From Lachnospiraceae bacterium (GTDB taxonomy: Bacteria; Bacillota; Clostridia; Lachnospirales; Lachnospiraceae), in contig JAILPU010000104.1 of NCBI GenBank assembly GCA_024699395.1, positions 1 through 7,320 of the forward strand: a stretch of DNA of 7,320 bases, written 5' to 3'. Position 1 is the first letter of the stretch. Each line of letters begins with the position of its first letter. The notes under the pieces were generated by a model that made no database searches, was not told the origin of the DNA, and was given only the letters and a program-made list of their open reading frames with translations. The position numbers and the translations under genes are program-made. Below, one piece after another: positions 1 to 6,329 of the stretch.

Positions 1-579
1 GACCAAAAAGAAGCCTTCAAGGCATTAAGGGCTTTTCCCGAGGGACTTATGGTGGGCGGCGGCATCACGGCAGATAACGCCAAAGAATTTATTGATGCCG
101 GAGCAAGCCATGTTATCGTTACATCTTATGTTTTTTCAAACGGTCAGATTCTCTATGACAATCTGGAAAAACTGGTTAAAGCTGTGGGCTCACATCATGT
201 CTGTCTCGACCTAAGCTGCAAAAAAAAGGCTGACGGCTACTACGTAGCCACCAACCGTTGGCAAAACCTTACTGATATTAAAGTCGATCATTCTCTTCTC
301 GACAAGCTTTCTTCCTATGCTTCGGAATTCCTGATTCACGCCGTTGATGTCGAAGGAAAACAAAACGGCATCGAGGAGAGTCTTGCATCCCTCTTGGGAA
401 GCTGGAATAAATTGCCCATCACCTACGCCGGCGGCGTAAAGGATATGGAGGATCTTAAGCGCTTACATACCCTTAGCAACAACTTCTTAAATGTTACGGT
501 GGGCAGCGCCCTCGACCTCTTTGGTGGGAATCTCAATTTCGATTCGGTCTGCGATTTCTGCGCCCAAACCTTGGAGTAA
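1..579 (+). CDS. hisA: Eukaryotic-type HisA (ProFAR isomerase), 5'-truncated by window
   Basis: Histidine biosynthesis enzyme (cytosolic TIM barrel) that isomerises ProFAR to PRFAR. The frame is open from base 1, so the 192 visible residues are the C-terminal part; about 65-70 N-terminal residues, including the first catalytic Asp, lie upstream. The Met at base 49 is internal (residue 17), since the reading frame continues before it. Visible motifs, numbered from the first codon: GGGI at 19-22 (phosphate-binding turn), IVTSYVF near 39-45, CLDLSCKK with the probable catalytic Asp at 70, NRWQNLTD at 85-92, FLIHAVDVEG around 110-119, YAGGV at 142-146 and GSALDLFGGN at 168-177. The SCK segment, the W-Q-x-L-T-D motif, IHAxDVEG and the terminal LDxFGGN match yeast HIS6 rather than ordinary bacterial HisA. 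No other his gene is visible. The assignment is by remembered family motifs, not a search. Confidence 0.93.
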   Translation, partial: DQKEAFKALRAFPEGLMVGGGITADNAKEFIDAGASHVIVTSYVFSNGQILYDNLEKLVKAVGSHHVCLDLSCKKKADGYYVATNRWQNLTDIKVDHSLLDKLSSYASEFLIHAVDVEGKQNGIEESLASLLGSWNKLPITYAGGVKDMEDLKRLHTLSNNFLNVTVGSALDLFGGNLNFDSVCDFCAQTLE

Positions 580-728
580 TCCTCTTCCTGCGTATTTATC
601 ATTTATGTATGTGGAAACCTCATATATATTTTTTCATGTACCACTAATTTTATAGCAGGTGATGTCTCACTCCGTATTCATGTCCCATCCTGTTATGTGA
701 GTTATCATTAGACGTAGTACACCTTGAC
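580..728. other. Convergent intergenic gap between hisA and the DUF6472-like gene
   Basis: This 149-bp AT-rich gap separates two convergent genes. I see no strong GC-rich hairpin followed by a T-run for either gene. The only inverted repeat of note is CTCAC at 666-670 with GTGAG at 697-701, a 5-bp stem with a 26-nt loop, too weak to call a terminator. The gap carries a short stretch resembling the 3' end of the neighbouring small gene (see findings). Confidence 0.5.
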
Positions 729-902
729 TTACATTTGGTGGCGGACCACTCCGTACTCATCATCTGCGCAAAAATAGGGGCACTCTCTCTGGGTATCCGT
801 AAGAAAGCGATACATCTCATCCTCATCCAGATTCACAAGGCATACATTGCATTCCCAATCATCATCATATACATAATTGACACATGCGTCACAAATACTC
901 AT
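729..902 (-). CDS. Small cysteine-rich protein, DUF6472-like (57 aa)
   Basis: A 57-residue acidic protein on the minus strand, ATG at 902 and TAA at 729-731. Six cysteines are arranged as CxxC (C4, C7), CxxC (C18, C21) and CPYFC (C41, C45), suggesting metal binding or a redox-active fold. The centre is VNLDEDEMYRFL (residues 23-34) and the C-terminus is DEYGVVRHQM. This order, a paired-Cys N-terminus, then an LDEDE core, then CPYF, then DEYxxVRxQM, is what I recall for DUF6472, a family of unknown function common in Lachnospiraceae. A perfect AGGAGG lies 8 nt before the start, which supports the gene over the longer plus-strand ORF opposite it. There is no signal peptide or membrane segment, so it is probably cytosolic. 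It follows the ABC operon on the same strand after a 148-bp gap and may have its own promoter. Function unknown. Confidence 0.85.
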   Translation of the reverse strand: MSICDACVNYVYDDDWECNVCLVNLDEDEMYRFLTDTQRECPYFCADDEYGVVRHQM

Positions 903-910
903 TGCATCAT

Positions 911-916
911 CCTCCT
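911..916 (-). promoter_or_regulatory. Ribosome binding site of the DUF6472-like gene
   Basis: Reads AGGAGG on the minus strand, 8 nt upstream of the ATG at 902. A full anti-Shine-Dalgarno match at ideal spacing is the key evidence that the short minus-strand frame, not the plus-strand frame across the same bases, is translated. Confidence 0.8.
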
Positions 917-946
917 GTACCTACACCACGCAATCATTTATCCGTT

Positions 947-986
947 CACGTTTTTTTATTCTTCACGTCCACGTTTTTTCACGTGG
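947..986. repeat. Cluster of CACGT motifs with a small inverted repeat
   Basis: CACGT occurs on the plus strand at 947-951, 964-968, 970-974 and 980-984, most copies flanked by T-runs. CCACG at 969-973 and CGTGG at 982-986 can form a 5-bp stem with an 8-nt loop, followed by five T on the plus strand (987-991). That polarity would suit a plus-strand terminator, but no plus-strand gene ends nearby. On the minus strand it lies between the end of the ABC operon and the start of the DUF6472-like gene, where a regulatory site would be expected. Role not determinable from sequence alone. Confidence 0.4.
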
Positions 987-1050
987 TTTTTCACATTCAT
1001 AATGCGGGTTTAAAACCAACCCTATTCATCTCTGCAAACTCTTCAAAGTA

Positions 1051-2829
1051 TTAAGAAACAAATCCGAACTGTGCCTTATATAATTTATAATATTCTCCCT
1101 TAAGCGTAAGGAGTTCTTCCGCAGTACCCTGTTCCTTAATACCTCCGTCATCGATAACGAAAATCCTGTCCGCTTTCTGAATAGTGGAAAGTCTGTGGGC
1201 GATGACAAAGCTGGTTCTGTTTCTCAAAAGAACCTCTATGCCATCCTGAACCAGAAGTTCCGTGTGGGTATCGATACTTGAAGTAGCTTCGTCGAGAATA
1301 AGTATGCCGGGATCCGACACCATAGTGCGGGCAAAGGCAATAAGCTGCCTCTCACCTGCCGAGAGACCGGCGCCTCTTTCCTTAATCTCAGTGTCATAAC
1401 CCTTTTCCATCTTCATTATAAATTCATGAGCGTTTACCGCTTTCGCCGCCGCGATTATCTCCTCATCCGTGGCGTCAAGTCTTCCGTAACGAATATTATC
1501 TCTCACTGTTCCGGTGAAAAGGAAATTATCCTGGGTCATTATACCCAGCTGTCGTCTTAAGGAATTAAGGGTAACATCCCTGATATCATTTCCGTCTATA
1601 AGAATTCTTCCCGAATCCACATCGTAAAATCTTGCCACAAGGCTCACAATGGTAGTCTTTCCCGCACCCGTTGCTCCCACGAGGGCAATGGTCTGTCCGG
1701 GCTTTGCCACAAAGGATACGTCGTTAAGGACTTCATCATCATCCTCATATCCGAAAGAAACCTTATCAAAAGTAACCTCACCCTTTATCTTGGGAAGCTC
1801 ATATGCTCCCTCTTTATCGTAAATATCGGGAGGAGTATCAAGTATTTCAAACACTCTCTCCGCTCTTGAAATATTGGTCACAAGCTGATTGTAATAATTG
1901 CTGAGATTAAATACGGGCTGCCAGAACAAAGCAATGTAAGAGGCAAAGGCGATAAGCGTTCCCACGGTAAGGTTTCCGGAGGCTGTAAGCTTAACACCCA
2001 CAAAGAACATCATAATGGTTCCCCCTGCCCAGCATATATCCACCACGGGGCCGAAGGCATCTCCGAATTTCACCGATCTCACATAAGCCTCATAGTGCTC
2101 TTTGGTAAGCGTATCAAAAGTTTCACAGGTCTCTTTCTCGGCATTAAAGCTCTGTATTATCTTAATCCCCGCTACGTCCTCATGAATGAAGGCGTTGAGA
2201 TTGGAATTTTTCTTGTAAAAAACCTGCCAACCCTTGTGAGCCATACTCTGGACAAACAATACTCCCCCAATCATAAGAGGAAGGGTCCACAGAGCCGCCA
2301 GCCCAAGCCTTAAGTTCTTAGCAAGCATTATGGCAACAACCGCAATAATTGTCACCGCATCGGGTATAAGGATGGTTACCGTATTGGAAATAACATCCTT
2401 AAGAGCGCTCACATCACCCATAACTCTGGCAAGAATCTTACCTGTGGGTCTTGAATCAAAAAAGTCAAAACTAAGAGTCTGAATATGAGCATAGAGCTGC
2501 TTTCTTATTTTAACAAGAACATCGTTGGAAACCTTTGCCATAACATACATCCTTACCCTTATAAGGATGACCATGATGACATTTAACACCACCGCCACGG
2601 ACAACACAGTGATAAGCCCCACAAAATCCTTTGAAGCAATGCTTTTATCAATGGCATATTCTATTAAAAGAGGGTCCACAAGAGTTATTACGGTGGTAAC
2701 CGCCATCATCAAAAGAACCAACACTATCGTCATTTTATATTCAAGAAGATAGGAGAAGAGTCTTATAAGTGTCTCGGACTTTTTCTTGCTTCCCTGCTCT
2801 TCATCCTGCCTGGTGGCATTTTTAGCCAT
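1051..2829 (-). CDS. ABC exporter half-transporter, catalytic (canonical Walker B) subunit of a heterodimer
   Basis: A 592-residue fused TMD-NBD half exporter of the MsbA/multidrug type, in the cytoplasmic membrane. A polar head (residues 1-20) precedes a six-helix membrane domain (about 30-310), then the ATPase domain (about 350-585). NBD motifs: Walker A GATGAGKT 385-392, Q-loop Gln433, signature LSAGE 489-493 (departs from LSGGQ), Walker B ILILDE with catalytic Glu514, D-loop SSID 517-520, switch His545. Standard length for the family. The ATG at 2829 has AAGGAGA 9 nt upstream. It is the second gene of an operon, 58 bp after the other half-transporter. An intact catalytic Glu with a non-consensus signature is the mirror image of its neighbour, so the two should pair as in TM287/288, LmrCD or BmrCD. 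Substrate unknown: drugs, lipids or peptides are all possible; no peptidase domain is present. Confidence 0.94.
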   Translation of the reverse strand: MAKNATRQDEEQGSKKKSETLIRLFSYLLEYKMTIVLVLLMMAVTTVITLVDPLLIEYAIDKSIASKDFVGLITVLSVAVVLNVIMVILIRVRMYVMAKVSNDVLVKIRKQLYAHIQTLSFDFFDSRPTGKILARVMGDVSALKDVISNTVTILIPDAVTIIAVVAIMLAKNLRLGLAALWTLPLMIGGVLFVQSMAHKGWQVFYKKNSNLNAFIHEDVAGIKIIQSFNAEKETCETFDTLTKEHYEAYVRSVKFGDAFGPVVDICWAGGTIMMFFVGVKLTASGNLTVGTLIAFASYIALFWQPVFNLSNYYNQLVTNISRAERVFEILDTPPDIYDKEGAYELPKIKGEVTFDKVSFGYEDDDEVLNDVSFVAKPGQTIALVGATGAGKTTIVSLVARFYDVDSGRILIDGNDIRDVTLNSLRRQLGIMTQDNFLFTGTVRDNIRYGRLDATDEEIIAAAKAVNAHEFIMKMEKGYDTEIKERGAGLSAGERQLIAFARTMVSDPGILILDEATSSIDTHTELLVQDGIEVLLRNRTSFVIAHRLSTIQKADRIFVIDDGGIKEQGTAEELLTLKGEYYKLYKAQFGFVS

Positions 2830-2838
2830 ATCAAATCA

Positions 2839-2845
2839 TCTCCTT
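2839..2845 (-). promoter_or_regulatory. Ribosome binding site of the downstream ABC gene
   Basis: AAGGAGA on the minus strand, 9 nt before the ATG at 2829. It lies in the 58-bp gap after the first ABC gene; that gap has no convincing promoter or terminator, only a 4-bp inverted repeat, which supports co-transcription. Confidence 0.7.
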
Positions 2846-2887
2846 TTTTTCACCCATCCAAAACAACTGAATGTACAGTCACATAAA

Positions 2888-4621
2888 CTATGCCTCGCGG
2901 AATTCTCCGTACTGAGCCATATATGTCTCGTAATAATATCCCTTCTGAGCCATAAGGCTTTCGTGATTGCCCCGCTCTTTGATATGGCCGTTTTCTAAGA
3001 TTATTATCTCATCGGCAAAACGAACCGAAGAAATCCTGTGGGCGATTATTATCTTCGTTACATCTTTAAGCTGTGAAAGCCTCTTCTGAATATCCTGCTC
3101 CGTCTCCATATCGAGAGCCGATGTGGAATCGTCAAACACAAGAATGGGATCCTTTTTGGCAAAAGCTCTGGCCATACTGAGTCTCTGCTTTTGTCCACCG
3201 GAAAGACCCACTCCCCTCTCTCCTATAACAGTCTCTGTTTTGTCGGACAAATGATCCACGAACTCATCGGAACAGGAAGCTTTCAATGCTTCATCTATAA
3301 GTTCTCCGGCCGTGTTTTCTTTTTTACCAAGCTTTATATTCTCTGTTATGGTGTCGGAAAACAGGAAAACATCCTGCATAACTGCCGCGACACTTCGCCT
3401 CACCTTTTTAATGGGCAGTCTCTTAACATCTATACCGTCAAGTAAAACCTCTCCTTTGGTGGGGTCAAAAAATCTCATGACGAGATTTACGATGGAGGTT
3501 TTACCCGCTCCCGTAGCCCCCATTATTCCAAGAGTTTTACCTGCTTTTATATCAAAGGAAATGTCCGAGAGAATCTCGTTATCGTCAAGAGTAAGACTGA
3601 CATTTTTGAAAGTCACGTTTCCTTTTATGACAGTGTTGTCAAATTCACTTGCTTTCTTAGCTTCCTCCTCGGAGATAAAAGGCTTTTGGGCAAAAACTTT
3701 ATCGATTTTTTTCTTGGAGGCGCTTCCCCTTGCAATCTCATTGGAGAGCCACCCAAGCATTCCCAAGGGCCACACCGCATTGTAGCAGTATTCCACATAA
3801 GCTCCCAAAGTTCCCATGGTAATCTCACCCTTTATAACCATCATTCCTCCGAACAAAACGGCAAGAATCGGTAACAGTCTGGTAAGAAGGGTAAAGGCGG
3901 GATTGTATTTGGTCCAGACTCTGCTGTGATCCATGTTGAGATCGTAGAAATGCTTGTTGTGACGCATAAACTTATCAATCTCGTAGTTCTCTCTGGCAAA
4001 AGCTCTGACCACTCTTACTCCCACCAGGTTTTCCTCCGCCACCGTATTCATTCTGGCGTTTTCTTCGCTTATGTCCTGATAGATGGTATTTAATTTTTTC
4101 TCCATGCAAAGACCTATAAGACCGCCCAGAGGAAGAATGATAACAGGGAGAAGGGAAAGCTTTGCGTTAAGGGTAAACATGCAGTAGAGTACAAAACAGG
4201 TGTGTATCACCATCTGTATAAAAAGCATTCCTATATATCCGAAAACAAACTGGAGCTGATCAACATCTTCTTTAAGTCTTGCCATGGTTTCCCCGGTATT
4301 GACCTTTGCAAAATAATCGATGGGCAGACTCTGCACATGCCTGAAAAGACTTCTCCTTATCTCAACCGATATCCGAAAGGATGTCTTATCAAAAAAGAAA
4401 TCTTTAATATATCCCAGCACCGCTCTTCCTATGCCGATAACAGCCAGCGTCAAAAGAAGTTTTAAAAGAATCTCGGTGTGCCCCTCTCCTATTACCCTGT
4501 CTATTATGAGTTTGGTCACTCTGGGAGCCACCATATCAAGCGCCACGTATATCACCAGACATATAACGGCAGTGAGATAAAAATACCAGTATTCAAATAT
4601 ATATTCGTGAATCTTTTTCAT
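2888..4621 (-). CDS. ABC exporter half-transporter, degenerate-site (Walker B Asp) subunit of a heterodimer
   Basis: A 577-residue TMD-NBD half exporter, first gene of the pair. Start chosen at 4621, where MKKIHEYIF begins 4 nt after an AGAGGG Shine-Dalgarno-like sequence. The frame extends 20 codons to tandem ATGs at 4681 and 4678, but no ribosome site precedes those, and the extra polar stretch is unusual for the family. Numbering from 4621: six membrane helices across about 12-295; Walker A GATGAGKT 368-375; Q-loop Gln416; consensus signature LSGGQ 473-477; Walker B ILVFDD with Asp498 replacing the catalytic Glu; D-loop SALD; switch His528. The Glu-to-Asp change with a perfect LSGGQ is typical of the non-catalytic partner in heterodimeric exporters (known from TM287 and BmrC). 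Its LSGGQ should complete the active site of the 1051-2829 product. TAG stop. Substrate cannot be inferred. Confidence 0.93.
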   Translation of the reverse strand: MKKIHEYIFEYWYFYLTAVICLVIYVALDMVAPRVTKLIIDRVIGEGHTEILLKLLLTLAVIGIGRAVLGYIKDFFFDKTSFRISVEIRRSLFRHVQSLPIDYFAKVNTGETMARLKEDVDQLQFVFGYIGMLFIQMVIHTCFVLYCMFTLNAKLSLLPVIILPLGGLIGLCMEKKLNTIYQDISEENARMNTVAEENLVGVRVVRAFARENYEIDKFMRHNKHFYDLNMDHSRVWTKYNPAFTLLTRLLPILAVLFGGMMVIKGEITMGTLGAYVEYCYNAVWPLGMLGWLSNEIARGSASKKKIDKVFAQKPFISEEEAKKASEFDNTVIKGNVTFKNVSLTLDDNEILSDISFDIKAGKTLGIMGATGAGKTSIVNLVMRFFDPTKGEVLLDGIDVKRLPIKKVRRSVAAVMQDVFLFSDTITENIKLGKKENTAGELIDEALKASCSDEFVDHLSDKTETVIGERGVGLSGGQKQRLSMARAFAKKDPILVFDDSTSALDMETEQDIQKRLSQLKDVTKIIIAHRISSVRFADEIIILENGHIKERGNHESLMAQKGYYYETYMAQYGEFREA

Positions 4622-4761
4622 GTTTCCCTCTTCTTTCTGCCGACACAGTTTTTTTTGCAACCGGGATTTATCGTTCATCATAACAATATTGTGAATTACA
4701 ATGTCATCCTGTGTAGTGCGTGATCCGAGTCGTTAGTTTGTATGACCTGTTGCAATCTGTT

Positions 4762-4790
4762 TTCATAACCCGTGCTTTACGGATTGCCAA
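4762..4790 (-). promoter_or_regulatory. Candidate promoter for the ABC transporter operon
   Basis: On the minus strand TTGGCA (4790-4785, five of six to TTGACA) is followed after 17 nt by TATGAA (4767-4762, four of six to TATAAT). Transcription would start near 4755, about 130 nt before the chosen ATG at 4621. It is the best minus-strand match I found in the divergent region, but the -10 is imperfect and it was located by eye. Confidence 0.35.
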
Positions 4791-4812
4791 TGTTATTCAT
4801 GTCCCTATATTA

Positions 4813-4841
4813 TTGCAAACATTTGTTCGTTATCGTATAAT
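4813..4841 (+). promoter_or_regulatory. SigA-type promoter of the polymerase-yolD operon
   Basis: TTGCAA at 4813-4818 (four of six to the -35 consensus), a 17-nt spacer, then a perfect TATAAT at 4836-4841. The predicted start near 4848 gives a leader of about 190 nt to the GTG at 5040. The LexA-like box at 4816-4829 overlaps the -35 and most of the spacer, so bound LexA would block RNA polymerase directly. Confidence 0.7.
4816..4829 (+). promoter_or_regulatory. LexA (DinR) SOS box
   Basis: CAAACATTTGTTCG matches the ideal Gram-positive palindrome CGAACATATGTTCG at 12 of 14 positions; the mismatches are at positions 2 and 8. It sits between the -35 and -10 elements of the promoter for a Y-family polymerase, exactly where a LexA operator is expected. 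The box is from sequence; SOS control is inferred from the match, placement and gene function together. Confidence 0.8.
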
Positions 4842-4867
4842 CTAACTATGTATGCAGATGCTTAACT

Positions 4868-4893
4868 TAAAGCTCTTCTATAACACAGCTTTA
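4868..4893 (+). repeat. Inverted repeat in the SOS-operon leader (first hairpin)
   Basis: TAAAGCT at 4868-4874 and AGCTTTA at 4887-4893 are perfect reverse complements, separated by a 12-nt loop. It would lie about 20 nt into the predicted transcript. The stem is AT-rich and no T-run follows, so it is not a terminator. It could equally be an operator-like site or chance. Confidence 0.4.
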
Positions 4894-4958
4894 CTCCGTT
4901 TAGCTACCAAATATACTGCAGCGACACACGCATACAAATATTATGATATATGATAATT

Positions 4959-4997
4959 GGTACAGCAACAGTTTGATTAAACGTACCTGTCCTGTAC
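4959..4997 (+). repeat. Nested and competing inverted repeats in the SOS-operon leader
   Basis: GGTAC (4959-4963) pairs with GTACC (4983-4987), and directly inside the 3' arm GTTT (4971-4974) pairs with AAAC (4979-4982) around a 4-nt loop, giving nine pairs with a 7-nt bulge. A mutually exclusive pairing is GTACAG (4960-4965) with CTGTAC (4992-4997). The structures end 29 nt before the Shine-Dalgarno sequence. The pairings are read directly; any regulatory role is speculation. Confidence 0.35.
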
Positions 4998-5026
4998 ATT
5001 TAGCATGCCGGATATCTATTTAAAAA

Positions 5027-5033
5027 AAGGAGG
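5027..5033 (+). promoter_or_regulatory. Strong ribosome binding site for the polymerase GTG start
   Basis: AAGGAGG lies 6 nt before GTG at 5040, preceded by an A-run. This full anti-Shine-Dalgarno match fixes the non-ATG start, and the resulting N-terminus (MGRIYICIDLKSFFASVE) is exactly where Y-family polymerases begin. Confidence 0.85.
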
Positions 5034-5039
5034 TTCACC

Positions 5040-6329
5040 GTGGGCAGGATTTATATTTGCATAGATCTCAAATCATTCTTTGCCTCGGTGGAGTGCTCCG
5101 AGCGGGGTCTTGACGCCATGACCACCAATCTTGCGGTGTGCGACTTAACCCGAAGCGAAAAGACTATCTGCCTTGCCATAACTCCCGCAATGAAAGCTTT
5201 GGGAATCAAAAACAGATGCCGCGTATTTGAAATACCCAAAAACGTGGAATATATCGCCGCGCCCCCCAGGATGCAGCTGTATATAGATTACGCCGCCAAA
5301 ATATATGCCATCTACTTAAGATATATCTCCAAAGAAGATATATATGTATATTCCATCGACGAAGCCTTTATGGACGTCACCGATTATCTTCTGATGTACA
5401 ACATGACTGCCAGAGAACTGGGGCAGACCATAATGGAGACCATCTATTACGAACTCCATATAAGAGCCACCTGCGGTATAGGCACCAACCTCTACCTTGC
5501 AAAGATTGCACTGGACATCACTGCCAAACACGCCGCCGACTTTATAGGAGAACTGACAGAAGAGTCATTTATTAACGACCTGGGAAAACATCGTCCCCTC
5601 ACGGACTTCTGGCGCATCGGTCCGGGAATTTCAAGGCGTCTTGCGCAATACGGCATTTATACCAACGAAGATATACGAAATGCCGACACCGATCTCCTCT
5701 ACAGACTTTTCGGTGTGGATGCCGAGCTTTTGATCGATCACGCCTACGGAAGGGAGCCCGTCACCATCAAGGACATCAAATCCTACAGGCCTTCCACCTC
5801 AAGCATTTCCTCCGGGCAGGTTCTTATGAGAGATTACTCTTACTCCGAGGCCCGCCTCATAATAAAGGAAATGACCGACCTTATGTGTCTTGATATTGTT
5901 GATAAGGATGTTTACACCGACAGCGTATCCCTCACCCTTATTTATTCCAATGAAAGCGGTCACCCCGCCTCCAATAAAAGCGTTAAACTACCTGATGCCA
6001 CCGACTCGGACCTTATACTGATACCAAGGCTTTTGTCTCTTTACGACGGCATCGCATCGAGATTTGCCCCCATCAGGAAAATCAACATTTCCTTCAACAA
6101 TCTTAAGCCGAAGGAATTTGTTCAATATGATTTTTTCACCGATCCCGCCACCCTTGAAAAAAACAACCGCATGCAGAAAGCAGTTATCGATATCAAAAAA
6201 CGTTTCGGCAAAAATGCCATTCTTAAGGGAATGAATCTGGAAAAAGGCGGCACCACCATTGAAAGGAATATGCAGATAGGAGGTCACCGAAGTGGCATCG
6301 AAACCGACACACCCCATGAGCATCCATGA
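5040..6329 (+). CDS. Y-family translesion DNA polymerase, UvrX/YqjW-like (SOS mutagenesis)
   Basis: Error-prone polymerase that copies past DNA lesions, 429 residues, a complete catalytic core. Start is GTG with AAGGAGG 6 nt upstream. Palm and fingers: IDLKSFFASVE with metal-ligand Asp9; SIDEAF 105-110 with Asp107 and Glu108 completing the catalytic triad; CGIGTNLYLAKIALD 145-159 with the conserved Lys155. The thumb helix-hairpin-helix is FWRIGPGISRRL around 190-201; the little finger spans about 245-355. QYDFF at 362-366 resembles a beta-clamp-binding pentapeptide (QLxLF type). The 3' end overlaps the yolD-like gene by 38 nt in another frame. A polymerase plus YolD-like pair is the arrangement of the B. 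subtilis UvrX and YqjW loci, which favours UvrX-like over a stand-alone DinB (Pol IV). The LexA box upstream implies damage induction. Such loci are often on mobile elements, but none is visible here. Confidence 0.93.
   Translation: MGRIYICIDLKSFFASVECSERGLDAMTTNLAVCDLTRSEKTICLAITPAMKALGIKNRCRVFEIPKNVEYIAAPPRMQLYIDYAAKIYAIYLRYISKEDIYVYSIDEAFMDVTDYLLMYNMTARELGQTIMETIYYELHIRATCGIGTNLYLAKIALDITAKHAADFIGELTEESFINDLGKHRPLTDFWRIGPGISRRLAQYGIYTNEDIRNADTDLLYRLFGVDAELLIDHAYGREPVTIKDIKSYRPSTSSISSGQVLMRDYSYSEARLIIKEMTDLMCLDIVDKDVYTDSVSLTLIYSNESGHPASNKSVKLPDATDSDLILIPRLLSLYDGIASRFAPIRKINISFNNLKPKEFVQYDFFTDPATLEKNNRMQKAVIDIKKRFGKNAILKGMNLEKGGTTIERNMQIGGHRSGIETDTPHEHP
6278..6284 (+). promoter_or_regulatory. 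Ribosome binding site of the yolD-like gene, inside the polymerase gene
   Basis: AGGAGGT lies 7 nt before GTG at 6292 and within the last 50 bases of the polymerase reading frame. It supports GTG at 6292 rather than the in-frame ATG at 6316 as the start, and suggests translational coupling. Confidence 0.75.

Noticed and set aside
969..991. Rho-independent terminator (CCACG/CGTGG stem followed by TTTTT on the plus strand)
   Set aside because: The stem is only 5 bp and the T-run lies on the plus strand, where no gene ends nearby; both neighbouring genes run on the minus strand.
735..1013. 92-codon plus-strand ORF, possibly a small membrane protein because of an Ile-rich stretch
   Set aside because: The start has no good Shine-Dalgarno sequence, the composition reflects antisense reading of an acidic gene, and the minus strand encodes a recognisable cysteine-rich protein with a perfect ribosome site.
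1026..1208. 60-codon minus-strand ORF overlapping the end of the ABC gene
   Set aside because: Out-of-frame shadow of the conserved H-loop and C-terminal part of the ABC ATPase; no family resemblance.
3312..3785. 157-codon plus-strand ORF opposite the ABC gene
   Set aside because: Antisense shadow of the conserved ATPase domain of the 2888-4621 gene, which contains Walker A and the Q-loop in its own frame.
4622..4681. N-terminal extension of the first ABC gene to the tandem ATGs at 4681 and 4678
   Set aside because: No Shine-Dalgarno sequence before those ATGs, whereas AGAGGG precedes the ATG at 4621, and the family normally begins close to that point. Not excluded outright.
4942..4957. Second plus-strand promoter based on TATGAT or GATAAT
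   Set aside because: No acceptable -35 element at 16-18 nt upstream; the region is simply AT-rich.
4976..5003. Promoter-like TTGATT with TACATT nearer the polymerase gene
   Set aside because: Both hexamers match only four of six positions, much weaker than the upstream promoter with the LexA box and a perfect TATAAT.
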